Below are positions 48,501 through 58,774 of a stretch of 64,000 nucleotides of DNA, piece by piece (the stretch's first letter is position 1; every line of letters starts with the position of its first letter). The notes below the pieces were generated by a model that saw nothing but the letters and a program-made list of their open reading frames with translations, had not been told where the DNA came from and did not search any database. A program made the translations under genes and the position numbers. This stretch comes from Lumbricus rubellus (Eukaryota; Annelida; Clitellata; Crassiclitellata; Lumbricidae). The stretch is from positions 51,642,842 through 51,706,841 of the forward strand of contig OX243812.1 of the NCBI GenBank assembly GCA_945859605.1, written 5' to 3'.

Positions 48501-51500
48501 CTTATAATCAAGTACACCACACAATGTTTATGCATGTGCCTAGTCAGAGCGAGTACACAACTATACGTACATACATATGTATGCAGGTATACATATATAA
48601 TTATATATATATATATAATATACACATATGGAAGGACCTGCCTCCCACTATCCGCATTCCGCAGTAAGATCTTATTAGGGTGGGGTGTCATCTTCAGCCC
48701 TTCGCTACTTGAAGTCTTTTTTTATTTCCTCAGGGTTGTCATGCTGAGAGCGCCTCTAAATAGCTAGTCTGTAAGAGGCACTTTATAATTGCTTATATAC
48801 AATACAATACAATACAATATATGTATATATATGTATGTAAATGCATCTGGATATTTGCACAGCGCATATAAGAGCCACTCAAACCACAGCATAAATTTAT
48901 TGCTGATTATATCTGTACGAAAAAACATGTGAATGATGCAAAAATGGAAATTTATATAGCTCCCGTTGTACAAAACCCATTCAGATGATTGCCAGATGCA
49001 CATATTCAGATGCAAATCAGTGGGCAGACGTAAAAGATGCGCTATAAATCAGTGTCTTGACAGAGTGGTCCAACGCAGTCTTCATTCTTCGCCAAAACAA
49101 GCAACATTTTATGAGCGGAGGATAAACAGATAGTTTGTTTACACTGCATGGCGAGCAGTCATTGTTAATCAGAATATGGTCAAAAGGCGCCATCTGTAGG
49201 TGAAACAATGAGTGCTTCTACTGCTCACTTCATCCTGGTATAATTAAACCGAGTTGATTACAACAGATCTGATGCACCACGTTCCAAGCAAACTCGATTT
49301 AATGAAGACATGAGCTGGCACTATAGAAGTTACATTGTACTGTATTTGAGATTTTTTTAAAGTTATTCTAGTAGGGTGAACCGTTCAGAAGTGCTCCCAG
49401 TGTTCAAGGCCCTTGAGAAGAAGGCGGTTTTGAGAAGAAGGCGGTTTTGAGAAGAAGGCGGTTTTGAGAAGAAGGCGGTTTTGAGAAGAAGGCGGTTTTG
49501 AGAAGAAGGCGGTTTTGAGAAGAAGGCGGTTTTGAGAAGAGTGAAGGAAGAACAGATACTGCCAAAAAGAATTGTAGAACAAACAGAAATCCAATTCAGT
49601 GTCCACGCTGTTGTTCGAAGCGCCTCCGAGTATAGAGCTTGAAGGGGCGCTATAGCATATGCAAGAAACAAATAAATAAATAGCAAAACATTTTAATCTA
49701 ACCCGATTCAAAACGAACTTCGCTGATCATCATCCACTTCGCGTCGAAGAAAAGTTCCACGCGAACGAACCGACCGATCTTCTGCTTGATCGGGATGATC
49801 ACGTTGCGCGCAAACTCGATCAGCGTATCACGCGTGTATTTATAGACAATCGGGTTTTCCTGGTAGACGACGCCGTTGACGCTGAAGTGCAGCATCGCCT
49901 TCTGAAAGACGCGCACCTCCTTGCTGAACATGTTGTTGCAGTGGAACCGAACCGCGGAGAAGTTGCGCACCTTGTCGAACTCAAAGACGATCTCGATCGG
50001 AGGTCGATCGATCGTCTCGTTCTTCCACCCGACCCATTCGTACCCTTTCTTTCCGTAGCTGTCGAGGTCGAGACGGAAGTTGGAGTGGCCCTCGACGCCG
50101 TCCGTTAGTTGACCGAGACCGTTGGTCAGGTTGACGTCGTTGTTGGTCGACCCGTCGTATGTGAAGTCGAAGAGGTCGACCTCCGTGCCGCGCCTCTCTC
50201 CCTGAGGCATGCTGTACGACAGGACGCCATCTAGGGGCGAACAAGTATACTGCATTCAGGATTGTTGCGTATTCATAACTGATGCATATTCATGATTGTT
50301 GCATAATTCTTAATTGTTGCATATTCATAACTGTTGCATATTCATAACTGTTGCATATTCATGATTGTTGCGTATTCTTAACTGTTGCATATTCATGATT
50401 GTTGCATATTCTTAACTGTTGCATATTCATGATTGTTGCGTATTCTTAACTGTTGCATATTCATGATTGTTGCATATTCTTAACTGTTGCATATTCATGT
50501 CTGTTGAATATTCATAAATAACTATATCATATTCATACGTGGTATTCATAGAACAGTCAATTGTGTCTGCTGTTCACCGTGAATAAAAACTGACTATGTT
50601 TTGAATACTACATCATCAGTAAAGCCTCAATTGAGTGACTTATGAATCATCATCTTCAGTTAATTATGCCGGCAATATGGAGGCGATGGGTACGAATAAT
50701 AGTAGAGGAATTTTTAAATGCCAGTTTCCTTGGTCATTTGTCAAGCCCACTGGCGTGCGTGCTGTGAATACGTGACTATAAAATAATACAGTTGACTGTG
50801 CAATAAATACCAACTACGGCAAACACAATTGACTGTACTATGAATTACACCTATGAATGGGATACATTTATGAATATTGAACATGCATGAATATGCAACA
50901 GTTCTGAATATGCAACACTTGTGAATGTGCAACATTTATGAATATGCAACAGTCATGAACATGCAGCATACATTACACTTCATATCTGCCCACAGCCATC
51001 AATGAATGCTTACAAATCCGTGTAGTCATCATCATCACCACCACCATCGCGTAGCCTTCTAGGAATGTAAGTACTTATGTACGGGTATAATGCCAACGTA
51101 ACGAGACACGTAACATAGCACCTTCTAAGCACCACTCAAAGAGCTACAAGCATTGGGCGCCACATTAGATAACAGCTCTTGAAGGCACTCCTCAGTCTGC
51201 ACTAAACTAGATGCGTTTATCGCGACATTTCCCGAGAGACATCTTCTGAGCACTTCTCGAACCACTCTTAGCCGGTCTAACGATGTCAAGGGTTGGATGT
51301 TTAAGATAAGAAGCAAATGTTTTTCAATGGAAGGAGGAAGTCAAATGCTGATTGTGTAACAGGTATTAAGTCTCCACTGGAAGTCTTTCCCATTTACACA
51401 AGACACACGTATCCAAACCAATAGTACAATTTAGTGAATGATGGATGGCATGATCAGAGAGCTCCTGGTTCATGTCAGAGGGTTAGCTTTAGTCTAGAAA

Positions 51501-54500
51501 GTGATAGACCCCACCCCACTAACAAAGACATGTTTTGAACACACTTCTCCCACCGTTGAGGAGACAGACCTATTCCGTGAGGCCGAGAGTGCATGATCAA
51601 TCATCCCTAGAGTGACCAACCTAATGAGGAAATCATTCTTAATAAGGATGCTTCATCATATTCAAATGTCATGTAAATCAAAGTGCAGGATAAAAATAGT
51701 TGGTCATCGTAAAGAATATATTTTAAAACATTTTTGACTTTTTATTAGCTCTATGGATGATGTAGTTGATGTACGTTTATTACCATGTTTGTCTAACAAT
51801 ATGCAGATCTCTAGCAAATGGTCAATTAAAAATGTTTCTTAGCTTCTTATCTTATCTTACTAACTTACACCCATGGTCCATGTCGTAGTTATTAGTTAAA
51901 AAGGGAAACAAATCTTAACACATGCATGAACAAACTGTGGAGACAAATGCCCTCCTATTATATATACTCTATTTGACCCCATGCAACATCGGGCAACAAT
52001 ATTCTGCTGGCCTCAGGAAGATATTGAAAAACTCACTTAGATAAAACAAGACTTCTTATTAGACTACCAGTAAATGCAGTAGCCTACAAAGGTTATAGCA
52101 AAATTATGGTAGTAACAATTTAAACCTAGTCGTGTATAATATTTACCAAATAAAAGCTATCAACTCTAGGCAGGGCAAGACCAATTGCATTGTATATTGA
52201 ATGGGATGACATGACCTGTTCTAGTAAACCGACTCAGCTGAGCAATATACTGACTACAGTAACTCACTAGTTAATCTCTGATGTATTAAGTTATATTAGA
52301 CTAACTAGCACCTTATAATGCCACGTATAATAATAATAAAAAAATTAATCAAAATAAATATGATGATGATGACGACGACGACGATGATGATGATGATAAT
52401 AATAACGAAGAGCAGGGTGGTCTTCAGACAAAATTAGTAGTATTCAAGTCCCTGAAGGATCCTGTTTACCTTGGCTCATAAAATGATAAACAAATAAAAG
52501 AAATAAACAACAACAACAACAACAGTAAGAATGATTTGTATTTCCTATAATAAAATTCAAATAGATATTTGAGCAGTAAAAAGTTCCAACCACGCCAGAG
52601 GCATCCGTAGAGTTCGACGCGCATGCAGACGGTTCTCGGGTGGATGCTATGCGGCTGGATGCGAACCTTGCGCGCTATGATCGGCGGATTGATCTCACGC
52701 AGTTCAGCAATGTACGTGTTACTGTTTCCAACAAACACCTACGACGACACAAAGACAAATACAGGACTAAGTTAATCTAACGAGGGGTTGAGGAGCGAAC
52801 GCGGGAAGATATGGGGGAGGACGGGAGGTAAGATCTGGCAAATTAGGGTAAGGTCGGATAGGGTAGGCTAATGAAATAATGGGGTTTTATAACAGATGGA
52901 CGTAGGCCTATATACCATGATGCCACACAGACACAGCTGTGGGGGTGCTACAGCAGGAAAATATTCTCCTAAAAAGGCTCTACCACCTATCGCCTCACCC
53001 CCACCATCAACAACACCAACACCACCACCACCACTACCACCATATTTTCTTTACATGGTCTATATCCAGCACAGACTCAATCAAGTGTTCCGTTGATTGC
53101 TCATCCTCAATTGCTCATCGTTCAGTTGCTCATCGTTCAGTTGCTCATCGTTCAGTTGCTCATCGTTCACTTAAATTATCCGCACAAATAATAATTAATA
53201 ACTCAGCGTAACAGGACGAAATGGCCGATCTGCGCATAAATTCCACACATAAAACCAGGACATAATAACGCCGTCGTCGCCTGAGCCACTTCTTCGTCCT
53301 ACTGTCATCGAACGGCGGGGCCATGACACTCCATCATATCGAATTATCTCTGAATTCACTCTCGGACACCACTTCCCTTCAGCGGGGGTTGGGAGCATGG
53401 GGGGTTGAGGAGGGGGAGTTCGTCGCATGATGCACTCTCGTCAACAGGTTCAACAGCATTCATCTGACAGTGTGTCACCAAAATGATGATAAGGGGCAAG
53501 AAAGTAATATGCACACAAGATGCCTAATCTAATCCAATCTCAGATCCAGTCTATAATACAATCTCAAATATAAACAAATCTCTGATTATAATCCAATCTC
53601 TAATCCAATCTGTTCTCTGATTATAATGTAACCTCTGATATAATCTCTAATCTAATCTAATATCTAATCTCAAATATAATATAATCTCTAATGTAATCCT
53701 ATCTAATGATTGTAAAGTTTAGAAGGAAACGGGAAGATAAATCTATAAGCAATGCTGAATTTGATCACCAAATGCAAAATGAAAACTGAACGTGGACAAG
53801 TGATAATAGTGATTCTCAATGTGAGAATGAATGTAAATAGGATGGTGACTCAAAGACAAAAATAATGTGATAATCAGACAAATGTGATAATAAAAGTGAA
53901 TAAGAAGAGATTGTCAATGCATATGGGGAATGTGAGTGTGATCATATGAAGTCTGAAAGTAAACAGTCGAGTGTACATGTGAAGATGAATGTGAATACAA
54001 CTAGGGTGCTTGGTATTCATTCATTTCATGGACTTAAACGGCACCCCTTCAAGAAAACTACTCAGAAGCACACCCAGACTAGCCACGGCGAAAGAAAAAG
54101 ACTCGAGAGATTTATGAAACAAAGTTTGATTGGTCAGATGTAATAATCGCAGCATTGAATGGAGCTCATTCCAAACAATTGCAATCAAGGAAGCTCGGCA
54201 TTGCGTGGAAGCCAAGTGAAACCAAGGAACTAGAAGTTGCCCTTCATGGCATATGGAAGAGCTGGACAAGCTTCAACGTCAGAGACTTGGCGACAGAGAT
54301 CACGTTGTTAGGTAAGATGGAGTGCAACCAAGGATGCAGCATGAAAACAGAGCAGCAGTATCACTAATGAGATTCATAATGGAAAATAAATATATGTGGA
54401 TGTGAAAATTTTTGCTTTACACAATGGGTGGGTGGGTGGGTGGGTGGGTGTGGAGAAATAGAAATTACAAATCACATTTGCAATCAACTGGAAATAAAAC

Positions 54501-54600
54501 TGATCTTTACATCGCTGCCCTTTCGATCTCTGAACTTCACCCAAGGTCCTCCTTCCAGTCTCTGGTATCGGAGCATGTACGCTTCAGCATACTCTTGACC
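39163..54600 (-). CDS. DDR: Discoidin domain receptor tyrosine kinase (5' part missing, 9 exons)
   Basis: Nine minus-strand exons join in one frame to 822 residues plus stop. Discoidin domain receptors are cell-surface tyrosine kinases that bind collagen and control adhesion and matrix turnover. Seen (residues counted from 54600): second half of the discoidin domain (1-80, ending [11 protein letters not shown]), discoidin-like domain (about 81-250, with [17 protein letters not shown] and FHCNNMF), transmembrane helix about 274-298, a juxtamembrane region of about 200 residues, and the kinase: GEGLFGE 515-521, VAVK with Lys553, HRDLATRN 656-663, DFG 676-678 and activation-loop tyrosines 684, 688 and 689 in LYSADYY, the DDR pattern. 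All catalytic residues are present. Human DDR1 and DDR2 have 913 and 855 residues, so roughly 100-150 N-terminal residues are missing. The split into DDR1 and DDR2 is a vertebrate event, so no number is given. Confidence 0.96.
40065..41139. repeat. 22-bp minisatellite, about 48 copies, beside the DDR exon h donor
   Basis: Unit AAGAACATGAGGACTGACTT plus CT with frequent GACTGAC/GACCGAC switching, running to within 10 bp of the exon at 41146. On the coding strand most units read AAGTCAGTCCTC, matching the real donor GGTCAGTCCTC. Confidence 0.93.
41146..41380 (-). CDS. DDR: DDR exon h (catalytic and activation loops)
   Basis: 235 nt, residues 632-709. [44 protein letters not shown] and [13 protein letters not shown], nearly identical to the human DDR activation segment, with three regulatory tyrosines. 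Acceptor CGTGTAG. The donor GTCAGTCCTC lies at the very edge of a long 22-bp minisatellite and is itself the reverse complement of part of the repeat unit. Confidence 0.97.
41563..42358 (+). mobile_element. LINE 3' end, interrupted by a hAT-like insertion
   Basis: Before the insertion, NAAARLT and [20 protein letters not shown] match the NAAARL...SLHWLP...RI.FK stretch of CR1-type reverse transcriptases. After it, [13 protein letters not shown] matches the usual C-terminus. Stops and frame changes show it is dead. The tail is GAGGCACTCTAAAACTG and GATACGACAC. Confidence 0.7.
41723..42049. mobile_element. MITE, 327 bp, TSD ATGCTTAA, inside a LINE
   Basis: CATAGGCGTACGAG and CTCGTACGCCTATG ends (14 bp, perfect), with ATGCTTAA at 41715-41722 and 42050-42057. 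Internal repeats of TTCGGGT..GTGTTTGCCCGAAAA. Confidence 0.9.
42468..42668 (-). CDS. DDR: DDR exon g (kinase, alpha-C and hinge)
   Basis: 201 nt, residues 565-630 with split Arg564 and Ser631. [20 protein letters not shown] carries the likely alpha-C glutamate (570); [17 protein letters not shown] is the hinge, and [10 protein letters not shown] and EYM..GDLNQFL are DDR-typical. The [16 protein letters not shown] tail is kinase-insert-like. Acceptor TCATTGCAG, donor GTTGGC. Confidence 0.96.
43060..43392. repeat. Diverged tandem duplication in a DDR intron
   Basis: About 43068-43200 and 43239-43392 share ATTAGCAAAGAATTACTT or ATTAGCAGAGAATTACTT, CAGACGGC.A and ATTCAAT.TCAATCTTG blocks. Not coding. 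Confidence 0.65.
43688..43815 (-). CDS. DDR: DDR exon f (kinase, VAVK lysine)
   Basis: 128 nt, residues 522-563 plus two bases of Arg564. [14 protein letters not shown], then [10 protein letters not shown] with the ATP-anchoring Lys553. VHLCE follows GEGxFGE in human DDRs too. Acceptor GTTTAG, donor GTATGG (phase 2). Confidence 0.95.
44728..45083 (-). CDS. DDR: DDR exon e (juxtamembrane and kinase P-loop)
   Basis: 356 nt, residues 404-521. A Ser/Pro-rich juxtamembrane part with several tyrosines ([22 protein letters not shown]), then [20 protein letters not shown] and the glycine-rich loop GEGLFGE at the exon end. The EFPR...L.F.EKLGEG start of the kinase is typical of DDRs. Acceptor TTTCCAG, donor GTGAGA in phase 0. 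Confidence 0.95.
45200..45440 (-). mobile_element. SINE (family 1)
   Basis: Diverged minus-strand copy: TGGTGTAGTGGTCGG, GGTTCGAATCC, AAGTCCTTCACT and a body with CGCTGTAGTCGAGAGCGCC. Confidence 0.75.
45550..46135 (+). mobile_element. SINE (family 1) split by a hAT MITE
   Basis: 5' half 45550-45672 (GGTGGTGCAGTGGACATG, GGTTCGAATCC, CTTGGGCAAGTCC) and 3' half 46042-46135 (CTCAGCACTTCGACG, GGGGCGCTATAAAAAGTGC) are continuous once the insert is set aside. Confidence 0.82.
45673..46041. mobile_element. hAT MITE, 369 bp, in a SINE
   Basis: CAGAGGCGTAGC and GCTACGGCCCTG ends; flanks GCAATTGG and GCAATTGC give a 7-of-8 TSD. Internally, AAAGGTCATCAA..TTTT.GGACGGCG repeats about three times. Confidence 0.8.
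46245..46685 (-). CDS. DDR: DDR exon d (transmembrane and juxtamembrane)
   Basis: 441 nt, residues 257-402 with split Glu256 and Asp403. Acidic stalk RPEEDDLER, then the membrane helix [20 protein letters not shown] (274-293, ending near 298), a basic stop-transfer CRRQRSKY, and a cytoplasmic stretch with a QQQQQ run (CAG-type repeat near 46490-46502) and NTYSNVV, a possible phosphotyrosine site. Acceptor GTTGTAG, donor GTGCGT. Confidence 0.94.
48727..48835 (+). mobile_element. LINE 3' tail
   Basis: GGTTGTCATGCTGAGAGCGC, then AGAGGCACTTTATAATTGC and (ATACA)n. The same tail is at 65-160 and 42270-42358. Confidence 0.55.
49412..49541. repeat. 17-bp minisatellite
   Basis: GAGAAGAAGGCGGTTTT repeated about seven to eight times without variation, in the intron next to the DDR exon c donor side. 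Very homogeneous, so probably recent. Confidence 0.95.
49585..49683 (+). mobile_element. SINE (family 1), 3' end only
   Basis: GTGTCCACGCTGTTGTTCGA, then GAGCTTGAAGGGGCGCTATA and an (AAAT)n end, stopping about 20 bp from DDR exon c. Confidence 0.65.
49703..50230 (-). CDS. DDR: DDR exon c (discoidin-like domain)
   Basis: 528 nt, residues 81-255 with split Asp80 and Glu256. Encodes nearly the whole discoidin-like domain: [60 protein letters not shown] and [17 protein letters not shown] and NFS are potential N-glycosylation sites. GC-rich compared with its introns. Acceptor CGCCCCTAG, donor GTTAGA. A roughly 20-bp tandem array begins about 25 bp upstream of this acceptor. Confidence 0.96.
50255..50975. 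repeat. Inverted pair of TGTTGCATATTCAT arrays
   Basis: 50255-50520 is a roughly 20-bp array of ACTGTTGCATATTCATGATT. 50870-50965 is the same motif inverted (GAATATGCAACAGT...). Between them TACAATTGACTGT-type segments are also inverted. The left array starts about 25 bp from the exon c acceptor. Confidence 0.82.
52591..52738 (-). CDS. DDR: DDR exon b (end of discoidin domain)
   Basis: 148 nt, residues 31-79 plus one base of Asp80. [20 protein letters not shown] is followed by [13 protein letters not shown], the conserved close of the DDR discoidin domain including its last cysteine. Acceptor GTCGTAG, donor GTTGGA (phase 1). Confidence 0.95.
53096..53170. repeat. 15-bp tandem repeat
   Basis: TTGCTCATCGTTCAG about five times, in the intron between DDR exons a and b. 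Confidence 0.9.
53530..53715. repeat. TAATCTCTAATCTAATCT low-complexity tract
   Basis: Irregular ATCTAATC/ATCTCTA repeats. Nothing coding. Confidence 0.8.
54511..54600 (-). CDS. DDR: DDR exon a (discoidin domain, first exon seen)
   Basis: 90 nt, phase 0 at both ends, residues 1-30: [20 protein letters not shown] then [10 protein letters not shown]. This is the discoidin-domain strand that precedes the GNSN loop in DDRs. Acceptor CATGTTTTAG, donor GTAAAG. Short, but it joins the next exon to give [12 protein letters not shown] as the family requires. Confidence 0.88.
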
Positions 54601-55167
54601 CTAAAACATGAAACATTTCCCATTTTTAATTTTACAATTTAAAGACATATTTTTTCCAATTAATGTTGCCATAAGCATGAAAAAAGCTCATTTTATGACT
54701 AACTTACACTAGTATTATGATCATAAAAATATCACTATCATCTCTATCATATTACCATGATGTATGATTACAATCTTAACATGATATATGATTAAAATAT
54801 TCTTTATGATCATAATACTATTGTCTCATTCTATTATTATGATCCACTATGAGCATGTTATAATCATATTCTATGATTGTATTTAGTATAATTATAATCT
54901 TATAGTCAAAATATTATAACTATTTCTACTGTTTACACAACATTGTAAACCACCAACCAAGAGTATTGCAGTTAATATTTTTGCTATACATGCATATTTT
55001 AATAAAATTTGCAAACCAGATGATGACTATGCAAACAGACAGCCAGTCTCTGGTCTGTTTATCATTGAATGTTTGTCTGCCTGTCCATCTCTCCGCTATT
55101 TTCTTTCTGTGCTCGTCTCTGTCTTGTTTCTGCTTGACTAACTGCATGACTGCCTGCTAGATTCTTT

Positions 55168-55397
55168 GTTTGTTTGTTTGTATTTGCACTTGTTATAGCA
55201 CCCCTTCAAACTCTCTCCCTACTCAGAGACGCTACCGAATGCAGAGCGGACACTGCATCGGAGTTTCACGCCAAAGCGCTGCGCAATTGTGATTGAAGGA
55301 CTTGCCCAGGGTCCCTACGCGGTGGCTTGGGAGTGGATTTGAACCTCGAACCTTCCGGCTCCAAGGCAACGATGCCACCACTACACCACCGCACCCT
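55168..55397 (-). mobile_element. SINE (family 1)
   Basis: Full minus-strand copy with TGGTGTAGTGGTGG, GGTTCAAATCC-type B box and GGGGTGCTATAACAAGTGC tail. Its head abuts a long TCTG array. Confidence 0.85.
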
Positions 55398-55399
55398 AC

Positions 55400-55692
55400 A
55401 AGATTCTGTCTGTCTGTGTGTCTGTCTGTCTGTCTGTCTGTCGTTTGTCTCTGTCTGTTTGACGGTGTCTCTACGTCTATCTGTCCATGTGTCTCTTTGC
55501 CTGTCAGTCTGTATATGTCTGTCTGTCTGTGTCTGTCTGTATGTTTCAGTCTATAGATTTGTCTGCGTCTGCCCACTGTCCAGCCATCATGTATGTGTCT
55601 GTCTGTGTCCCTTTGTCCGTCTCTCTTGTCTGTCTGTGTCTGTCTGTCTGTCTGTGTCTGTCAGTGTCCCTTTGTCCGTCTGTCCATCCATC
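55400..55692. repeat. TCTG/TGTC microsatellite
   Basis: About 290 bp of (TGTC)n with interruptions; Cys/Leu/Ser/Val-rich frames across it are artefacts. Confidence 0.95.
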
Positions 55693-55999
55693 TGTCAGCC
55701 ACCTGTATAATCTGTCTTCTCCGCGTGCTTCCTTGTTGGCTTCTCTAATGCACTACTAACAGTTAACGACCAGCTGCAACCCAGAATATAAGCATCATCA
55801 TTTCGAGATGAAATACATAAAAGATGAGCAGAGAGGGACTGCACGCATGATGACCAAAGAGTAAGGATGAATGAAGTTTCGTCAGGCAATGGTGATGAAC
55901 TATGATGTCACGAAAATGACTCACATCACCCCCCCCCCCCCCCCAACCCCCCACCCACCGCCACCCACCCACCCACCGCCACCCATGAGATGATGAGTC

Positions 56000-57420
56000 A
56001 GAGCTCTACATGATGACTCAGCAAGAAACTAATGTAACGTAATGTACTGCTGCATTCATCAGTCAATTTATGTAGAACATCTTGAAAAATAGACTCAGAC
56101 GAGGCTGTACACGAGGGTATACGCGGGTATACAGCAAAAAGTCTACAGAAAACGTAGCGTCCTTGTCTAAAAAATTATCAGTACAGCTCTGGACTTGGGT
56201 GATGCAGAGTAACACTATATTATTTACCAGAGCTATATATATAATGCCTCAGGTGGCAGATATTATTAAGCAATGTTACCTCCGGAGTAGCCATCCTTGT
56301 AAATGTCTGGACGAGCAATTTATGTGCCGCGGAAAGCAATAACTTTGAAACACTGAATTATGACCGACTGATGCCGGAACAAGTATCGTATCGCAAGTAT
56401 CGTATTGCAACATCGTATATGAGAATTTTTTAAGCGCCTCTCGCAGTATTAGCCGTTCAGAGGTGTTCTCAGAGTGAGTTATAGTCACAAGGAAATAAGA
56501 AAGTCTTCAAGCAGCGAAGGTAATGAGGATGACGTTCCAACCCAGCATGTAGCTACCGGCAGTTTCCAATATTGGAAGAATAATTTATTATTAATATTAT
56601 CGTTATTATTAATATTAATATCATCATCATCACTATTTCTCCTTGACTGTTATGTATTTGTCTATCACATTGTTTCTTTCTCTGGTGGCTATCGACTATC
56701 TGCACCTCAGATTCACATTTCGGTGTGACCTTGTGTGCATAAGAAAAGAAATGTAATAATAATTAATAATTATCACCATCATCGTCATTATTATTGCAAT
56801 TATTATTAACATTATATCATTACTAATGTTTTATTATCATTTATATAGATAAGTGGTCTTCTTCAAATTTCTATGAATTTCATTTATTAACAATTATTAC
56901 ACTGTTGATGCCATTACTGCTACTACCACTACTACTAATGTATACATTTTAAAATTAGGTCAATGGGTAACATGGGGCATGGTGGTGGTAACCCAGGATG
57001 CCTTTCAGTTAAGTGTAGGAGTGGAGCCTAAGCCAACAGACAACACCTTGGCTTGACAACAGAGCAGAGTCAAAGTGCTAACGACCTGCCTCCGGGGTCA
57101 GAAGGTTGCCAGACAATTAATCATCTGGAAAGGTCGTTGGGCCAGAGGGCAAAGGTTCTTCCTGCCAGGGAGCAATCTCCAGATCCTTTGTTCTAACTGG
57201 AAGCAGATCAGATGACCCTCTTTCCAATCAGTAATTTACCATCTGACCCATGAGTAGAGTAGCAGACAACAGTTGTGGTGGCCTCTTAGTCAGCAGTAGA
57301 ATTATGGAAAATCACAAAGGGTTGTAGATGAGAGCTAGAAGAACATCAGGTAGAGAGAGAGAGAGAGAGTGGTCCAGGGTAGTTCATGCCTCTAACCTTG
57401 TTAGACACTTGTTAACGGTA
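56000..57420. other. No exon seen
   Basis: Probably intronic to DDR. A SINE-like GCGCCTCTCGCAGTATTAGC tail lies near 56436 and ATT-rich DNA near 56580-56950. No discoidin-domain exon was found. Confidence 0.45.
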
Positions 57421-57429
57421 TTAATGCCA

Positions 57430-57618
57430 CCATAGTACTCTAATATACACCCCCGCACACGCACACACACGCATATATAGACACACACACACGCGCGCAC
57501 TCATGCACATAACACGCACACATACACACATGCATACACACATGCACACCCACATGCATACACACATGCACACCCACATGCATACACACATGCACACACA
57601 AACACACACACACACATG
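57430..57618. repeat. CA-rich microsatellite
   Basis: ACACACGC, ATGCACAC and ACACACA runs; the Cys/Val-rich frame on the minus strand is an artefact. Confidence 0.95.
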
Positions 57619-57962
57619 AACTCGCAGATAGATTCTAGTGGTTAGCTGGACTTTCAATGCAAGATCTGGCTTCAGATGCCACCCAAGAAAAAAAACATAA
57701 AATGATACATCATTCATCTGCCATAAAATGAGTACATTGCTGTACACTGTCCGCTGGAAGATGGGTGGCCCAGGCGGAAGGAACTACGGGAGACACTCAC
57801 TCTCCTATTCACAGAGAAGCAAAGGAAAAAGGAGAAAAAATAATCATTTAATCATAATATTCACATTACTAAAGTGCTATTCCAAAGCTTGGCACAGGGC
57901 ACCAGCTTATTCGTGAGTGCTGTGCCATATCAAAAGGGTTCTCCAGATAGTGGACGTCTAGT

Positions 57963-58264
57963 CTGCCGTGCTAAGCAAAAAGACAGTATCTTCTTACCAT
58001 AACGTGGGGCACGGTGGTCTAGTGGTGGCGTCGTTGCCTTGGAGCCGGAAGGTCCGAGGTTCGAATCCACCCTCAAGCCGCGTAAGGACCTTGGGCAAGT
58101 CCTTCACTTACAATTGCTCAGCGCTTCGGCGTGAAACTCCGATGCAGTGTCCGCTCTGCATCGGGAGCGCCTCTGAGTAGCGAGAGATTGAAGGGGCGCT
58201 ATAACAAGTGCACATACAAACAATAACAGTCTGAGTTACTGTCTTTTTGCTTAGCACGGCAGTA
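57963..58264. repeat. 26-bp inverted repeats bracketing the SINE
   Basis: CTGCCGTGCTAAGCAAAAAG with ACAGTA at the left and TACTGTCTTTTTGCTTAGCA with CGGCAG at the right: a perfect match. The SINE occupies nearly the whole loop. Confidence 0.9.
58004..58229 (+). mobile_element. SINE (family 1), best full copy
   Basis: GGTCTAGTGGTGGCGTCG, then GGTTCGAATCC, GGACCTTGGGCAAGTCC, GGCGTGAAACTCCGATGCAG, and GGGGCGCTATAACAAGTGC with a short ACATACAAACAA tail. A and B boxes are intact, so it could still be transcribed by RNA polymerase III. Confidence 0.9.
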
Positions 58265-58548
58265 GTGTGTTTGTGAGAACGAGGAGTTGCAACTTGCAAG
58301 GGTTGGTTTTGTTGGAAGTTGAAGGACTGGATGGATTCAGTGTAGAATTCTTGAAGAGGTGAGACTTCAATTGGGAGTGGATAAAGTAAGAGAAAATATG
58401 AGGAGCAGGAAGAGTGGAGTAACCGAAGAAGTAGTCAAATTATTATTATGTCTGAAGCATCCTCAGACTTAATTTACATCCCGATCCCTGGTCGTGTATT
58501 GCAGACTGTCTGTTCTGTAAGTATAGTTAAGATTTATGTCAATTAAGA

Positions 58549-58774
58549 TTGTTTGTATGTGCACTTGTTATAGCGCCTCTTCAAGATCTTTACTCACAAG
58601 CGCTCCCGATTACAGTGCGGACACTGTATCGGAGTTTCACGCCGAAGCGCTGAGCAATATTGCAAGTGAACGACTTGCCCAAGGTCCCTATGAAGCGGCT
58701 TGAGGTGGATTCGAATCTGCAACCCTTCGGCTGCATGGCAACGAACATACCCACTAAACCACTGCGCCCCACAC
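58549..58774 (-). mobile_element. SINE (family 1)
   Basis: Minus-strand copy with B box GGTTGCAGATTCGAATCC-like head and GCGCTATAACAAGTGC tail. AAGATTGT occurs at both ends, a plausible TSD. Confidence 0.85.

Noticed and set aside
49887..50244. Plus- and minus-strand frames inside the discoidin-like exon
   Set aside because: Shadows of GC-rich DDR exon c in other frames.
53195..53428. Minus-strand frame with EGKWCPRV, recalling the WCP motif of the DDR discoidin domain
   Set aside because: It lies between exons a and b, where no exon is needed, and the following residues lack the expected IDL and TQGR blocks. The correct upstream neighbour of exon b is 54511-54600.
54145..54360. Plus-strand frame [20 protein letters not shown] as a possible gene
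   Set aside because: It sits in a DDR intron beside SINE-like CACCCCTTCAAG sequence; no family match and no linked exons. Most likely mobile-element debris.
55293..55759. Cys/Val/Leu-rich frames of 87-127 codons, also 15826-16206, 57421-57747 and 62862-63309
   Set aside because: Translations of TCTG, CA or CAGA microsatellites, some running on into SINE sequence.
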